Positions 7,402 to 14,181 of a stretch of 32,846 nucleotides of DNA are shown here, in pieces; the stretch's first letter is position 1; the number at the start of each line of letters is the position of its first letter. The DNA comes from Desulfobacterales bacterium. GTDB taxonomy: Bacteria > Desulfobacterota > Desulfobacteria > Desulfobacterales > SpSt-501. The stretch covers positions 1 to 32,846 of the forward strand of contig JALOOU010000077.1 in the NCBI GenBank assembly GCA_025454255.1, written 5' to 3'. The translations under genes were made by a program, and so were the position numbers. A model generated the notes under the pieces. The model made no database searches, was not told where the DNA came from, and saw only the letters and a list, made by a program, of their open reading frames with translations.

Positions 7402-7668
7402 TTATCTTTCGCCCAGCAAGCGCCTGAGCTCCGCTTCCGCCAACTTCCACCCTTTGCCGATCTTTTTGGCGTGGATCCTGCCCGCGTGGATCAGCTTCAT
7501 CAGCGTCGGCCGCGATATCTGCAGATAGTCGCAGGCCTGCCGGGTATTGAAAATCCGACCGACCGACCAAGGAGCCGGGCCGTTTTTGCGCCGGTCCTGG
7601 TTCTTCCTGCGGTCTAGCGTGTCGTGGCTGTCGAATACAGTCGCCTGGTTGAAATCCGGCTCGTTCAT
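7402..7668 (-). CDS. Excisionase-type helix-turn-helix protein
   Basis: This is an 88-residue DNA-binding protein. Its C-terminal half is a MerR/excisionase-like (HTH_17) fold: IFNTRQACDYLQISRPTLMKLIHAGRIHAKKIGKGWKL, where RQACDYL and RPTLMKLI form the two helices and IGKGWKL the wing. The N-terminal half is polar and contains the repeat RRKNQDRRKN. I choose ATG 7668 although the frame reaches a TTG at 7701, because AGGTGCC precedes the ATG and nothing precedes the TTG. Such proteins serve as recombination directionality factors or small regulators. No integrase gene is adjacent, so a regulatory role, or a leftover from a lost element, is equally likely. It is convergent with the PEP-CTERM gene across a strong terminator. 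Confidence 0.75.
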   Translation of the reverse strand: MNEPDFNQATVFDSHDTLDRRKNQDRRKNGPAPWSVGRIFNTRQACDYLQISRPTLMKLIHAGRIHAKKIGKGWKLAEAELRRLLGER

Positions 7669-7797
7669 GGCACCTGACCTGTCGTGGTCGTTTTCCGCCA
7701 ATCTGTTTTAATAAATTATCGGCATTATATCAACAACACTTGAGCCGGAAGCCGTAATAGAAAAGGTCGGCGCCAAGGCGCGGCTACGGGCGACGGC

Positions 7798-7823
7798 AAC
7801 CGCGGCGGCATGCTGCCGCGGTT
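7798..7823. repeat. Near-perfect palindrome AACCGCGGC...GCCGCGGTT
   Basis: A 9-bp perfect arm on each side surrounds GGCATGCT, itself nearly palindromic, giving a long GC-rich hairpin. It sits in the 264-base gap (7669-7932) between the HTH gene and the intact transposase, outside the transposon ends. Its function is unknown. Confidence 0.55.
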
Positions 7824-7853
7824 CAGCTTGCCCCTGCCCGCCCGTGAGGTTGT

Positions 7854-7885
7854 GAGAGTTGTGAGGGACGAGAGTTGTGAGGGAC
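7854..7885 (+). repeat. 16-bp tandem duplication at transposon left end
   Basis: GAGAGTTGTGAGGGAC occurs twice in direct succession (7854-7869 and 7870-7885). The second copy runs into the terminal repeat of the transposase element (GGGACGATGG), so the outermost few bases of the end are duplicated. Confidence 0.8.
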
Positions 7886-9000
7886 GATGGTGAATTATTG
7901 ACTTTTAAAGATAGATTCGGTAATCACCCGCCATGCCCCGCAAGGCCCGCATCGACGCTCCCGGCGCTCTACACCACATCATCGTGCGCGGAATCGACCG
8001 CACCGCCATCTTCCGGGATGAAACCGATTACGAAAACTTTCTTCTGCGCCTCGGACATCTCCTGACCGAATCCTCCACCCCCTGCCTAGCATGGGCCCTG
8101 ATGGGCAACCACCTGCATCTGCTCCTGCGAACGGGGCGGTTGCCAATCAGCACGCTGATGCACCGGCTGTTGACCGGCTACGCCCAGCAGTTCAACCGCC
8201 GCCACCGGCGGCACGGGGTGCTGTTTCAAAACCGCTACAAATCCATCCTGTGCGAGGAAGAGGTCTACCTGCTCGCCCTGGTGCGCTACATTCATCTGAA
8301 TCCGCTGCGGGCCGGCATCGTGAAAAACATCGAGGCGCTCCGAAGCTTTCCCCGCTGCGGCCACAGCGCGCTCATGGGCAGGGTGGCCCGCGACTGGCAG
8401 GAGGCGGAGTACATCCTGCGCCGTTTCGATGTCAGGCTACGGCAGGCGCGCAGGGCCTATGAGCAGTTCGTGGCGGGAGGCGTGAGCCAGGGCCGAAGGC
8501 CGGAGCTTGTCGGCGGTGGACTGATCCGCTCCGCCGGGGGCTGGGCGGCTATCAAGGCGTTGCGCGGCGGGAATATGCGGGTCATGGGCGATGAGCGCAT
8601 TCTGGGCGGTGGGGATTTCGTGCAAGCGGTGCTTGAGCAGGCACGGGAGCGATATGAAAAAAAGACCCTGGCGGCCGCAAAAGGGTTCAGCCTGGATGCG
8701 CTGATCGAAGGCGTGGCGCAGAAGCTGGGCCTGGCGGCGGCCGACTTGCAAAGCGCGGTCAAGCAGAGGAACTCGGTCCGCGGCCGCTCGAGCCTTTGTG
8801 CGCTGGCGATAGAGTATCTGGGCATCAGCGGCCGAGAGCTGTCGCGCCGGCTGAATGTGTCGCCCTCGGCGGTCAGCAAACTCGCGCAGCGCGGCCGCAA
8901 GGACACGCAGACGGAAACGCTGGCAAAGGCCTTCTTCCAGGCGCCGGGTTGAGGATACGCCCCCGCGAAGTCAAGAAAGTCAATATTTCACCATCGTCCC
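7881..9000 (+). mobile_element. Y1-transposase element with terminal inverted repeats
   Basis: Positions 7881-7902 begin GGGACGATGGTGAA and end TATTGAC. The reverse complement of 8979-9000 is the same over 21 of 22 bases. The pair encloses one intact transposase gene and little else. The right end falls 10 bases short of the stop codon of the convergent YhcH-type gene. The related broken element at 4304-5380 has weaker ends of the same type. Confidence 0.8.
7933..8952 (+). CDS. REP-associated tyrosine transposase (Y1/IS200-like)
   Basis: This intact 339-residue transposase has the Y1_Tnp fold in its first 130 residues. The opening MPRKARIDAPGALHHIIVRG is typical of the REP-associated (RAYT) group. 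The metal-binding HUH motif is at about residues 60-62 (GNHLHLL) and the catalytic Tyr at about 119 (LVRYIHLNPLRAG). LFQNRYKSILC and GGGLIRSAG are group signatures. The C-terminal extension ends with a helix-turn-helix (LSRRLNVSPSAVSKLAQRG, about 305-325), as in the longer members. Such enzymes cut and join single-stranded DNA at hairpin-bearing ends. There is no strong ribosome site; CACCCGCC precedes the ATG. All catalytic residues are present, so activity is possible. Confidence 0.92.
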   Translation: MPRKARIDAPGALHHIIVRGIDRTAIFRDETDYENFLLRLGHLLTESSTPCLAWALMGNHLHLLLRTGRLPISTLMHRLLTGYAQQFNRRHRRHGVLFQNRYKSILCEEEVYLLALVRYIHLNPLRAGIVKNIEALRSFPRCGHSALMGRVARDWQEAEYILRRFDVRLRQARRAYEQFVAGGVSQGRRPELVGGGLIRSAGGWAAIKALRGGNMRVMGDERILGGGDFVQAVLEQARERYEKKTLAAAKGFSLDALIEGVAQKLGLAAADLQSAVKQRNSVRGRSSLCALAIEYLGISGRELSRRLNVSPSAVSKLAQRGRKDTQTETLAKAFFQAPG

Positions 9001-9009
9001 CTTGCGCCG

Positions 9010-9465
9010 TCATTCGACTGCAACCTTCATCACGATCTTCCTTACCCTAAGCACCCCGCGAAGGCTGCAACCCGGACGATGGATGTCGTGCGGGAAGAAG
9101 ATCGCGAAATATCCCGGCCGCATCGGCAACGATGCGAAGTGCGGAGGCGGCTGCAAGAACAGGACGTCCTTATGCCCGTCATAGGCTTCCAGCACGGGAA
9201 GGTCCCTGTCCAGCGTCACGTCGATGCTCTCCTGCCCCTCGAGGAGCACCTGCACGTCGGTGTACTTGCGGTGGGCTTCGAAGCGGCGCGTCTCCCGCGG
9301 TCCGGTTTCGTAGACTGCCACCGAGGAGAAAAGCCTCTGCCCGTCGATCTCTGTGCGGCCATCGGCGACGGTGGGGCCGGCGTCGCGCGCATACACGAGC
9401 GCCCGATGCAGGATCGTTCCCGGCCGGCAGTAAAGGTCCAGATTTTCGAAACGGTCGTAGATCAT
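9010..9465 (-). CDS. YhcH/YjgK/YiaL (DUF386) family protein
   Basis: This 151-residue protein of the YhcH/EbgC family is a single-domain cupin-like beta barrel. Recognisable elements are the start MIYDRFENLDLY, then FEAHRKYTDVQVLLEGQESIDV (the conserved H-R/K-x-x-D-x-Q segment that lines the metal site), and FAIFFPHDIHRPG with the second His pair. Characterised relatives bind metal and act in sugar or sialic-acid utilisation, sometimes as anomerases; the substrate here is unknown. ATG 9465 is preceded by AAGGGGAAATGATCAC, a distant ribosome site. The stop codon lies 10 bases from the end of the neighbouring transposon, so the 3' end seems intact. No sugar genes are nearby, which leaves its role open. 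Confidence 0.88.
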   Translation of the reverse strand: MIYDRFENLDLYCRPGTILHRALVYARDAGPTVADGRTEIDGQRLFSSVAVYETGPRETRRFEAHRKYTDVQVLLEGQESIDVTLDRDLPVLEAYDGHKDVLFLQPPPHFASLPMRPGYFAIFFPHDIHRPGCSLRGVLRVRKIVMKVAVE

Positions 9466-9586
9466 GTGATCATTTCCCCTTGCTAACGGTCACAACCGTG
9501 CCGGCGCGCGGCCTTGCGGCCAGTTGGCGGCGTCTCCGGCGGTTGAGCGCGATCTGCTGAGAACCGGTTGGCGGCCCAAGGCGCTC

Positions 9587-10528
9587 TCATCCCCAAGCCC
9601 CTGTATCGAATATCTCGGCCTCCGGTTCGTTGGCGAGCTTGGCCAGCAGGAAGCTCGAGTCGGTGCGCGCCATCACCTTCATGGGCAGGCTCCCCAACGT
9701 GCGGCGGCGGACGTCGTGCATGTGGCTCTCGCCCATCACGATGAGCGCAGAGCTGCCCGCAGCCGCCAGGATCAGCTCGAAGCGCTTTTTGCCCCGCGGC
9801 TTCAACACCTGCACCGTCTTGCCTTGGCGCTGGATCCAGGCTGCGGCCTGCTCCAGGCAGCGCTCGGCGGTAGCCTCCTCCTGCTCGGAGTCGTCCGGCC
9901 GAAGGGCGCAGATCAGCTCCACGGGGCCTGCAAGGGCGGGCAGCAGCTTTTGAAGAAGGGTGAAGATGCGCCGCGAGGAGGGCGAGCCGTCGACGCAGAC
10001 CGCGCAGCGGCTGTCCGGTGAGCCGCCGCGGGATATCCAGAACGAGCAATGCAGGTCGAGCGCCAGTTTGCGCGGCAGGTTCATGGGCGCAAATCGGCCC
10101 AGCGCGCCGCGGCGCGGCGAGGCGATCACCACCAGGTTGTAGCCATTCGCGTCGATCTCCTGATTCAGCTCCTCGACCAGCGCCCCGAAGCGCTCGGTGA
10201 AGGGCATCCGCTCGCCGTCGACCCGCACAAGGTAAAAGAGATGCCCGTGGGGCAGATCCCGCAGCTTGACGCTGCTGAACGGCCTGAGCACACCGGCGGC
10301 CACCAGCCGATCCGCGGCCGCGAGCAGCACCCGGATCCCCTGCGGCAGCGACCCGTGATCGGCGACCGGGATCTCCACTCCAACCGGCGGGGTCTCCTCG
10401 GTGGCATGCGTCCCGGGGCGAACGGCGATCACCCCCAGCGACGCGTGCGAGCGCGCCGCCAGCACGGCGGCGGTTTCCAGCGCACGGATCGACGCAGGCT
10501 TGTCATCGAAAACGGCAAGTATTCTCAC
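9587..10528 (-). CDS. Universal stress protein, two UspA domains
   Basis: This 313-residue cytoplasmic protein consists of two tandem Usp folds. The first (about 1-165) begins MRILAVFDDKPASIRALETA and contains NLVVIASPRRGALGRF. The second (about 170-300) begins CAVCVDGSPSSRRIFTLL and ends with ALIVMGESHMHDVRRRTLGSLPMKVM, a variant of the nucleotide-binding G-x2-G-x9-G(S/T) signature. The start is GTG 10528, preceded by GAGG at 5 bases. It follows the SulP transporter gene by 39 bases on the same strand; SulP-Usp neighbours are a recurring pairing, which suggests stress- or ATP-linked control of the anion transporter. That link is inference. The incomplete glycine motif in domain 1 suggests only domain 2 might bind nucleotide. 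Confidence 0.88.
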   Translation of the reverse strand: MRILAVFDDKPASIRALETAAVLAARSHASLGVIAVRPGTHATEETPPVGVEIPVADHGSLPQGIRVLLAAADRLVAAGVLRPFSSVKLRDLPHGHLFYLVRVDGERMPFTERFGALVEELNQEIDANGYNLVVIASPRRGALGRFAPMNLPRKLALDLHCSFWISRGGSPDSRCAVCVDGSPSSRRIFTLLQKLLPALAGPVELICALRPDDSEQEEATAERCLEQAAAWIQRQGKTVQVLKPRGKKRFELILAAAGSSALIVMGESHMHDVRRRTLGSLPMKVMARTDSSFLLAKLANEPEAEIFDTGAWG

Positions 10529-10567
10529 GGCAGCCTCGGTGTCGGTGTTGGGTGTTGCGTGTGCGGT

Positions 10568-12376
10568 TCAGTGCAGCCGGCGCCCGGGGGTATGCCGGCA
10601 GCGCGGCTGCTGGCCCTTGCCTAAAACCTCCCAATTGCCTTTTTTGAGCTCGCGGCACTCCACGAAGACCGCCACCTCGCACTGGGCGCAGATCAACGGG
10701 CAGAAACTCTCGCGCATCGCCTGCCGGATGGCCGAGCCGGTGGTGCTGCGGAAGTGGGTTTCGCCCACCTCCTTGAGCAGGCCCGAGTTCTTGAACACCT
10801 GGAAGACCCGGCCGTTGACCCCGGAGAAATAGAGCCCCCCTCCCCGGCCGCGGATCTCCGCAGCGATGATTTCGAGCACGTGCACGCCGCTCGCATCGAA
10901 GTTGTTGACCTGATGCATGCGGATGAGCAGGCTGGCCATCGCGGGGTGGCTTTTCAAACGCCGCTGCAGATCCTCCTGGACGAAGGCGGCCGAGCCGAAG
11001 AAGAGGGACCCCTCGATGCGGATGATGTCCATCTGGCAGCAGGTGATCCCGGCTTGCGACGGGGCCAGTTTTCCGGTCTTGAAGTCGGGCACCGTCGAAT
11101 AGATGCGCGGGTGCGAGGTGTTGGCCATGTGCAGCCCGATGGAGAGCAGCACCCCCACGTAAACGGCAAATTCGATGTTGAGCAACAGCGTGGCTAAAAA
11201 AGTGACCCCCAGCACGGCGGCGTCGTTGCGGGTGGCGCGCACGGTGCGCCGGATGTCGGCGACGCGCACCATTTCGACGGCCACCACCAGCAACACGCCG
11301 GCCAGGGCTGAGATGGGCAGGCTGGCGGCGAGCGGGGCTGCCGCCAGGACCGCCCCCGCAACGGCCAGGCCGGCAACCACCCCGCTCATGGGCGTCTTGG
11401 CCCCCGCGCGGAAATTGACCGCCGAGCGCGTGAAGGAGCCGCTGCCCGGGTACCCGCTGAAAAACGCCGCGGCGCAGTTGGCGATCCCTTGGCCGATGAA
11501 CTCCTGGTTGACGTCGAGCCGCTGGCGGGTCTGGCCCGCGATGGCCTTGGCGATGGAAACCGCCTCGACCAGCCCGAGCAGCGCGATGGCCAGGGCCCCG
11601 GGCACGAGTCGGCCCCAATGCCCGTGCGCGGCCTGCCAGGGCAGATGAAAGGGCGGCAGGCTGGCGGGAATCGCCCCCACCACGGACACGCCGCGCGCCT
11701 CCAAATCGAAACCCGCCACCAGGGCCCCCGCGACCCCCATGGCGATGAGCGTGCCGGGCCACAACGGCCGGAGGCGCTTGAGCGCCCCGATGACCACGAT
11801 GGTCAAAAGCCCCAGCGCGAACGTGGCCGGGTGCGTCTCGTGCAGGCGGCTAACGACCTCCGGCAGCATGCTGAGCAAGGAGCCGCCGCCGGTCATCGTC
11901 ACGCCCAAGAACCCCGGGATCTGCTTGAAGCCGATCAACACCGCCGCCCCGGCGCTGAAGCCCAGTATCACCGAGTGCGACACGAAGTTGAGCAGGGCCC
12001 CCAGCCGCGCCATCCCCATGCCGATCTGAATCAGCCCCACCACCAGTGCCAGGGAAAACGCCACCTCGATGAACGCCCCGCCGCCCGGCGCCGCCAGATC
12101 GACCAGGGTGGCGTAGACCACCAGCGATACGGCGGTGGTCGGGCCGGTGATCAGATGGGCGGAACTGCCCCACAGGCAGGCAACGATGGTGGGGACGATC
12201 GATGCGTAGAGGCCGTATTGGACCGGCAGCCCGGCAATCAAGGCATAGGCCATTGATTGGGGCACGGCCACCACCGCCACGGTGAGCCCTGCAACCAGAT
12301 CGGCACGCAGGTGATGGCCACTGTAGCGGCGCAGCCAAACCAAAAATGGAGCCACCGGGTGAAAGGCTGCAAGCAA
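10568..12376 (-). CDS. SulP-family anion transporter with STAS domain
   Basis: This 602-residue inner-membrane transporter has about 430 residues of membrane domain carrying the SulP signature (VPQSMAYALIAGLPVQYGLY and WGSSAHLITGPTTAVSL near residues 38-85). A cytoplasmic STAS domain follows at about 445-560, where FDASGVHVLEIIAAEIRGRGG is the typical helix and loop. SulP proteins move sulfate, bicarbonate or other small anions; the substrate cannot be read here. After STAS comes a Cys-rich stretch, CPLICAQCEVAVFVEC, and a short basic tail. The start appears to be TTG 12376 with AGAGGG upstream; no better start is seen. It lies 29 bases after msrAB and 39 before the Usp gene, probably in one operon. 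The last about 15 residues run into low-complexity DNA. Confidence 0.92.
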   Translation of the reverse strand: MLAAFHPVAPFLVWLRRYSGHHLRADLVAGLTVAVVAVPQSMAYALIAGLPVQYGLYASIVPTIVACLWGSSAHLITGPTTAVSLVVYATLVDLAAPGGGAFIEVAFSLALVVGLIQIGMGMARLGALLNFVSHSVILGFSAGAAVLIGFKQIPGFLGVTMTGGGSLLSMLPEVVSRLHETHPATFALGLLTIVVIGALKRLRPLWPGTLIAMGVAGALVAGFDLEARGVSVVGAIPASLPPFHLPWQAAHGHWGRLVPGALAIALLGLVEAVSIAKAIAGQTRQRLDVNQEFIGQGIANCAAAFFSGYPGSGSFTRSAVNFRAGAKTPMSGVVAGLAVAGAVLAAAPLAASLPISALAGVLLVVAVEMVRVADIRRTVRATRNDAAVLGVTFLATLLLNIEFAVYVGVLLSIGLHMANTSHPRIYSTVPDFKTGKLAPSQAGITCCQMDIIRIEGSLFFGSAAFVQEDLQRRLKSHPAMASLLIRMHQVNNFDASGVHVLEIIAAEIRGRGGGLYFSGVNGRVFQVFKNSGLLKEVGETHFRSTTGSAIRQAMRESFCPLICAQCEVAVFVECRELKKGNWEVLGKGQQPRCRHTPGRRLH

Positions 12377-12405
12377 GATGACGTGCCCTCTCTTTCGCCT
12401 CAGCT

Positions 12406-13512
12406 CTATTTGTCAAAATGGCTCAGGTACTCCCAGTAGCCCTCTTTCCCCATCATCTCCTTGGGAACGAACCGCAGCGCGGCCGAATTGATGCAGTAGC
12501 GCAGCCCGGTCGGCGCGGGCCCGTCCGGGAAGAGGTGGCCCAGGTGCGAATCGGCAAAGCGGCTGCGCACTTCGGTGCGCACCATGAAGTGGCTGCGATC
12601 CACCCGTTCGACGATGAACTGCGGGTCCAACGGCCGCGTGAAGCTGGGCCATCCGGTGCCGGAGTCGAACTTGTCGGTCGAGCTGAACAGGGGCTCGCCG
12701 GAGACGACATCCACGTAGATGCCCTCGCGTTTGTTGTTCCAGAACTCGTTCTCGAACGGAGGCTCGGTGTCGTCCTGCTGCGTCACGCTGTACTGCATCG
12801 GGGAGAGCCTTTTTTTGAGCTCCGCGTCATCGGGTTTGACATAGCCGGCGGCCGTTCCGGGCGCCGAGGCGCCTGCCGCCCCCCAGGTTTCCCGGATGAA
12901 CTGGTCGCGGCCCGAGCCCTGGCGGTAGAGGCTGTAGCGCAGCGAGTTCTTTTTGAAGTAGTCCTGATGGTAGTCCTCGGCGGCATAGAAACCCCCCGCG
13001 GGCAGGATCGCCGTCACCACCGGCTTCTTGAATCGGCCCGAACGCTCAAGCTGCTTCTTCGACTCCTCCGCCAGGCGCTTCTGCTCCTCGTCGTGGAAGA
13101 AAATGGCCGCCCGGTACTGGGGGCCGCGGTCCACGAACTGGCCGTCCGGGTCGGTCGGATTAATATGGCGCCAGAAAACATCCAGCAGCCGCGCATAGGA
13201 GACCTTTTTGGGGTCGAAGACCACCTGGACGGCCTCGTAGTGGCCGGTGCCGCCCGAGACCACTTCTTCGTAGGTGGGGTTGTGCTTCGTGCCTCCGGTA
13301 TACCCGGAGACGACCGCGGTCACGCCGTCGATCTTCTCGAAATCGGCCTCGGAACACCAGAAACAGCCGCCCGCAAAGGTGGCCGTTTGGGAGCCTTCCT
13401 TTTTTGCATTCATGTCTGCCGTCTTTCCGGATGGGGTATCGGTTGCCACGCCGACGGCGGCCAGAAATGCCGCGGCGAAGAGGGAGAGCAAAACGATCGT
13501 TTTGGTTTTCAT
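12406..13512 (-). CDS. msrAB: Peptide methionine sulfoxide reductase MsrA/MsrB fusion, exported
   Basis: This 368-residue bifunctional enzyme repairs both the S and R forms of methionine sulfoxide. An N-terminal signal peptide ([19 protein letters not shown]) predicts periplasmic location. MsrA spans about 40-205 with the catalytic Cys50 in GGCFWC and the GYTGG and [11 protein letters not shown] motifs. MsrB spans about 230-360 with catalytic Cys340 in [11 protein letters not shown] and [10 protein letters not shown] and [12 protein letters not shown]. The MsrB zinc cysteines are absent ([13 protein letters not shown]), and SGTGWPSF has Thr where the recycling Cys often lies. The start is ATG 13512, with AAGGAG 7 bases before it; the longer open frame to 13695 overlaps ybaK and is rejected. 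It follows ybaK by 55 bases and precedes sulP. Confidence 0.95.
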   Translation of the reverse strand: MKTKTIVLLSLFAAAFLAAVGVATDTPSGKTADMNAKKEGSQTATFAGGCFWCSEADFEKIDGVTAVVSGYTGGTKHNPTYEEVVSGGTGHYEAVQVVFDPKKVSYARLLDVFWRHINPTDPDGQFVDRGPQYRAAIFFHDEEQKRLAEESKKQLERSGRFKKPVVTAILPAGGFYAAEDYHQDYFKKNSLRYSLYRQGSGRDQFIRETWGAAGASAPGTAAGYVKPDDAELKKRLSPMQYSVTQQDDTEPPFENEFWNNKREGIYVDVVSGEPLFSSTDKFDSGTGWPSFTRPLDPQFIVERVDRSHFMVRTEVRSRFADSHLGHLFPDGPAPTGLRYCINSAALRFVPKEMMGKEGYWEYLSHFDK

Positions 13513-13567
13513 GTCAAAGCTCCTTGTTGCGTGCCTACCGCAAGAATAGGCTCTCGGGTCGGATCTT

Positions 13568-14050
13568 TCAACGGCCGGTGGAAAATTCCGGTTCGGCGAT
13601 GTCGGCGACCCTGCACCCCAGCGCATCTCGGATGACATGAGGGCCCATTTTGAGCATGGTGCCCCGGCGCCCGCCGTTGACCAGGATGCTTTCATACGAA
13701 AGCAGGCCCTGCTCCATCAGCACCGGCACCCCCTGCCGGAATCCGAAGGGGCTGATGCCGCCGACGCGGTAGCCTGAGAGCCGCTCGGCCGAGGCCGCAT
13801 CCGCCATTTCCACCCGTTTGACCGCCAGCTCGCCGGCCACCCGCTTCATGTCCGCCTGGCAATCACCGGGCAGCAGCGCCAGGGCATAGCGGGCGGGGGC
13901 GACTGCCAGAACAAGGGTCTTGGCGATGCGTGCCAGCGGAAACCCGGTGGCCTGCGCGGCATACTCGGCCCCCTTGCGCCGGTGCTCGTACTCGATCCGC
14001 TCGAATGGGATGCCGTTGTGCAGCAGAAAGCGGATTGCCCGGGTGGACAT
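13568..14050 (-). CDS. YbaK/EbsC-type aminoacyl-tRNA deacylase
   Basis: This 160-residue single-domain protein of the YbaK family hydrolyses mischarged tRNA in trans, classically Cys-tRNA(Pro). Conserved elements are the N-terminal [17 protein letters not shown], the catalytic Lys of [10 protein letters not shown] (about residue 44), the [15 protein letters not shown] segment, and [14 protein letters not shown], the G-G-x-S-P-F loop diagnostic of YbaK rather than ProX. ATG 14050 is preceded by GGAGG at 7 bases. It leads a minus-strand run ybaK-msrAB-sulP-usp, all likely cotranscribed, and diverges from the histidine kinase. A second homologue of the superfamily, of ProX type, lies at 24923-25492. 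Specificity for Cys is expected from the subfamily but not shown. Confidence 0.92.
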   Translation of the reverse strand: MSTRAIRFLLHNGIPFERIEYEHRRKGAEYAAQATGFPLARIAKTLVLAVAPARYALALLPGDCQADMKRVAGELAVKRVEMADAASAERLSGYRVGGISPFGFRQGVPVLMEQGLLSYESILVNGGRRGTMLKMGPHVIRDALGCRVADIAEPEFSTGR

Positions 14051-14181
14051 GGCGGCGCCTCCGGCCGAGAAGCAATTTCAAACCTGCAGAATAGACTTTG
14101 TTATTATTATCGTTTGTGGTATGGGATATCAGCCCTGCCCCCCGCCTGAACACCCCGACCCTGGACAGGATGGACCGTGTC

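Noticed and set aside
8086..8906. Minus-strand frames opposite the intact transposase
   Set aside because: They are shadows of a well-recognised gene and show no domain.
12418..13635. 405-codon plus-strand frame opposite msrAB
   Set aside because: The opposite strand encodes a clear MsrAB enzyme; the frame has no ribosome site and shows the His/Gly/Arg-rich composition of a high-GC shadow.
13513..13695. Longer N-terminus for the msrAB product
   Set aside because: It would overlap the ybaK gene and place the signal peptide internally; ATG 13512 has an AAGGAG site.
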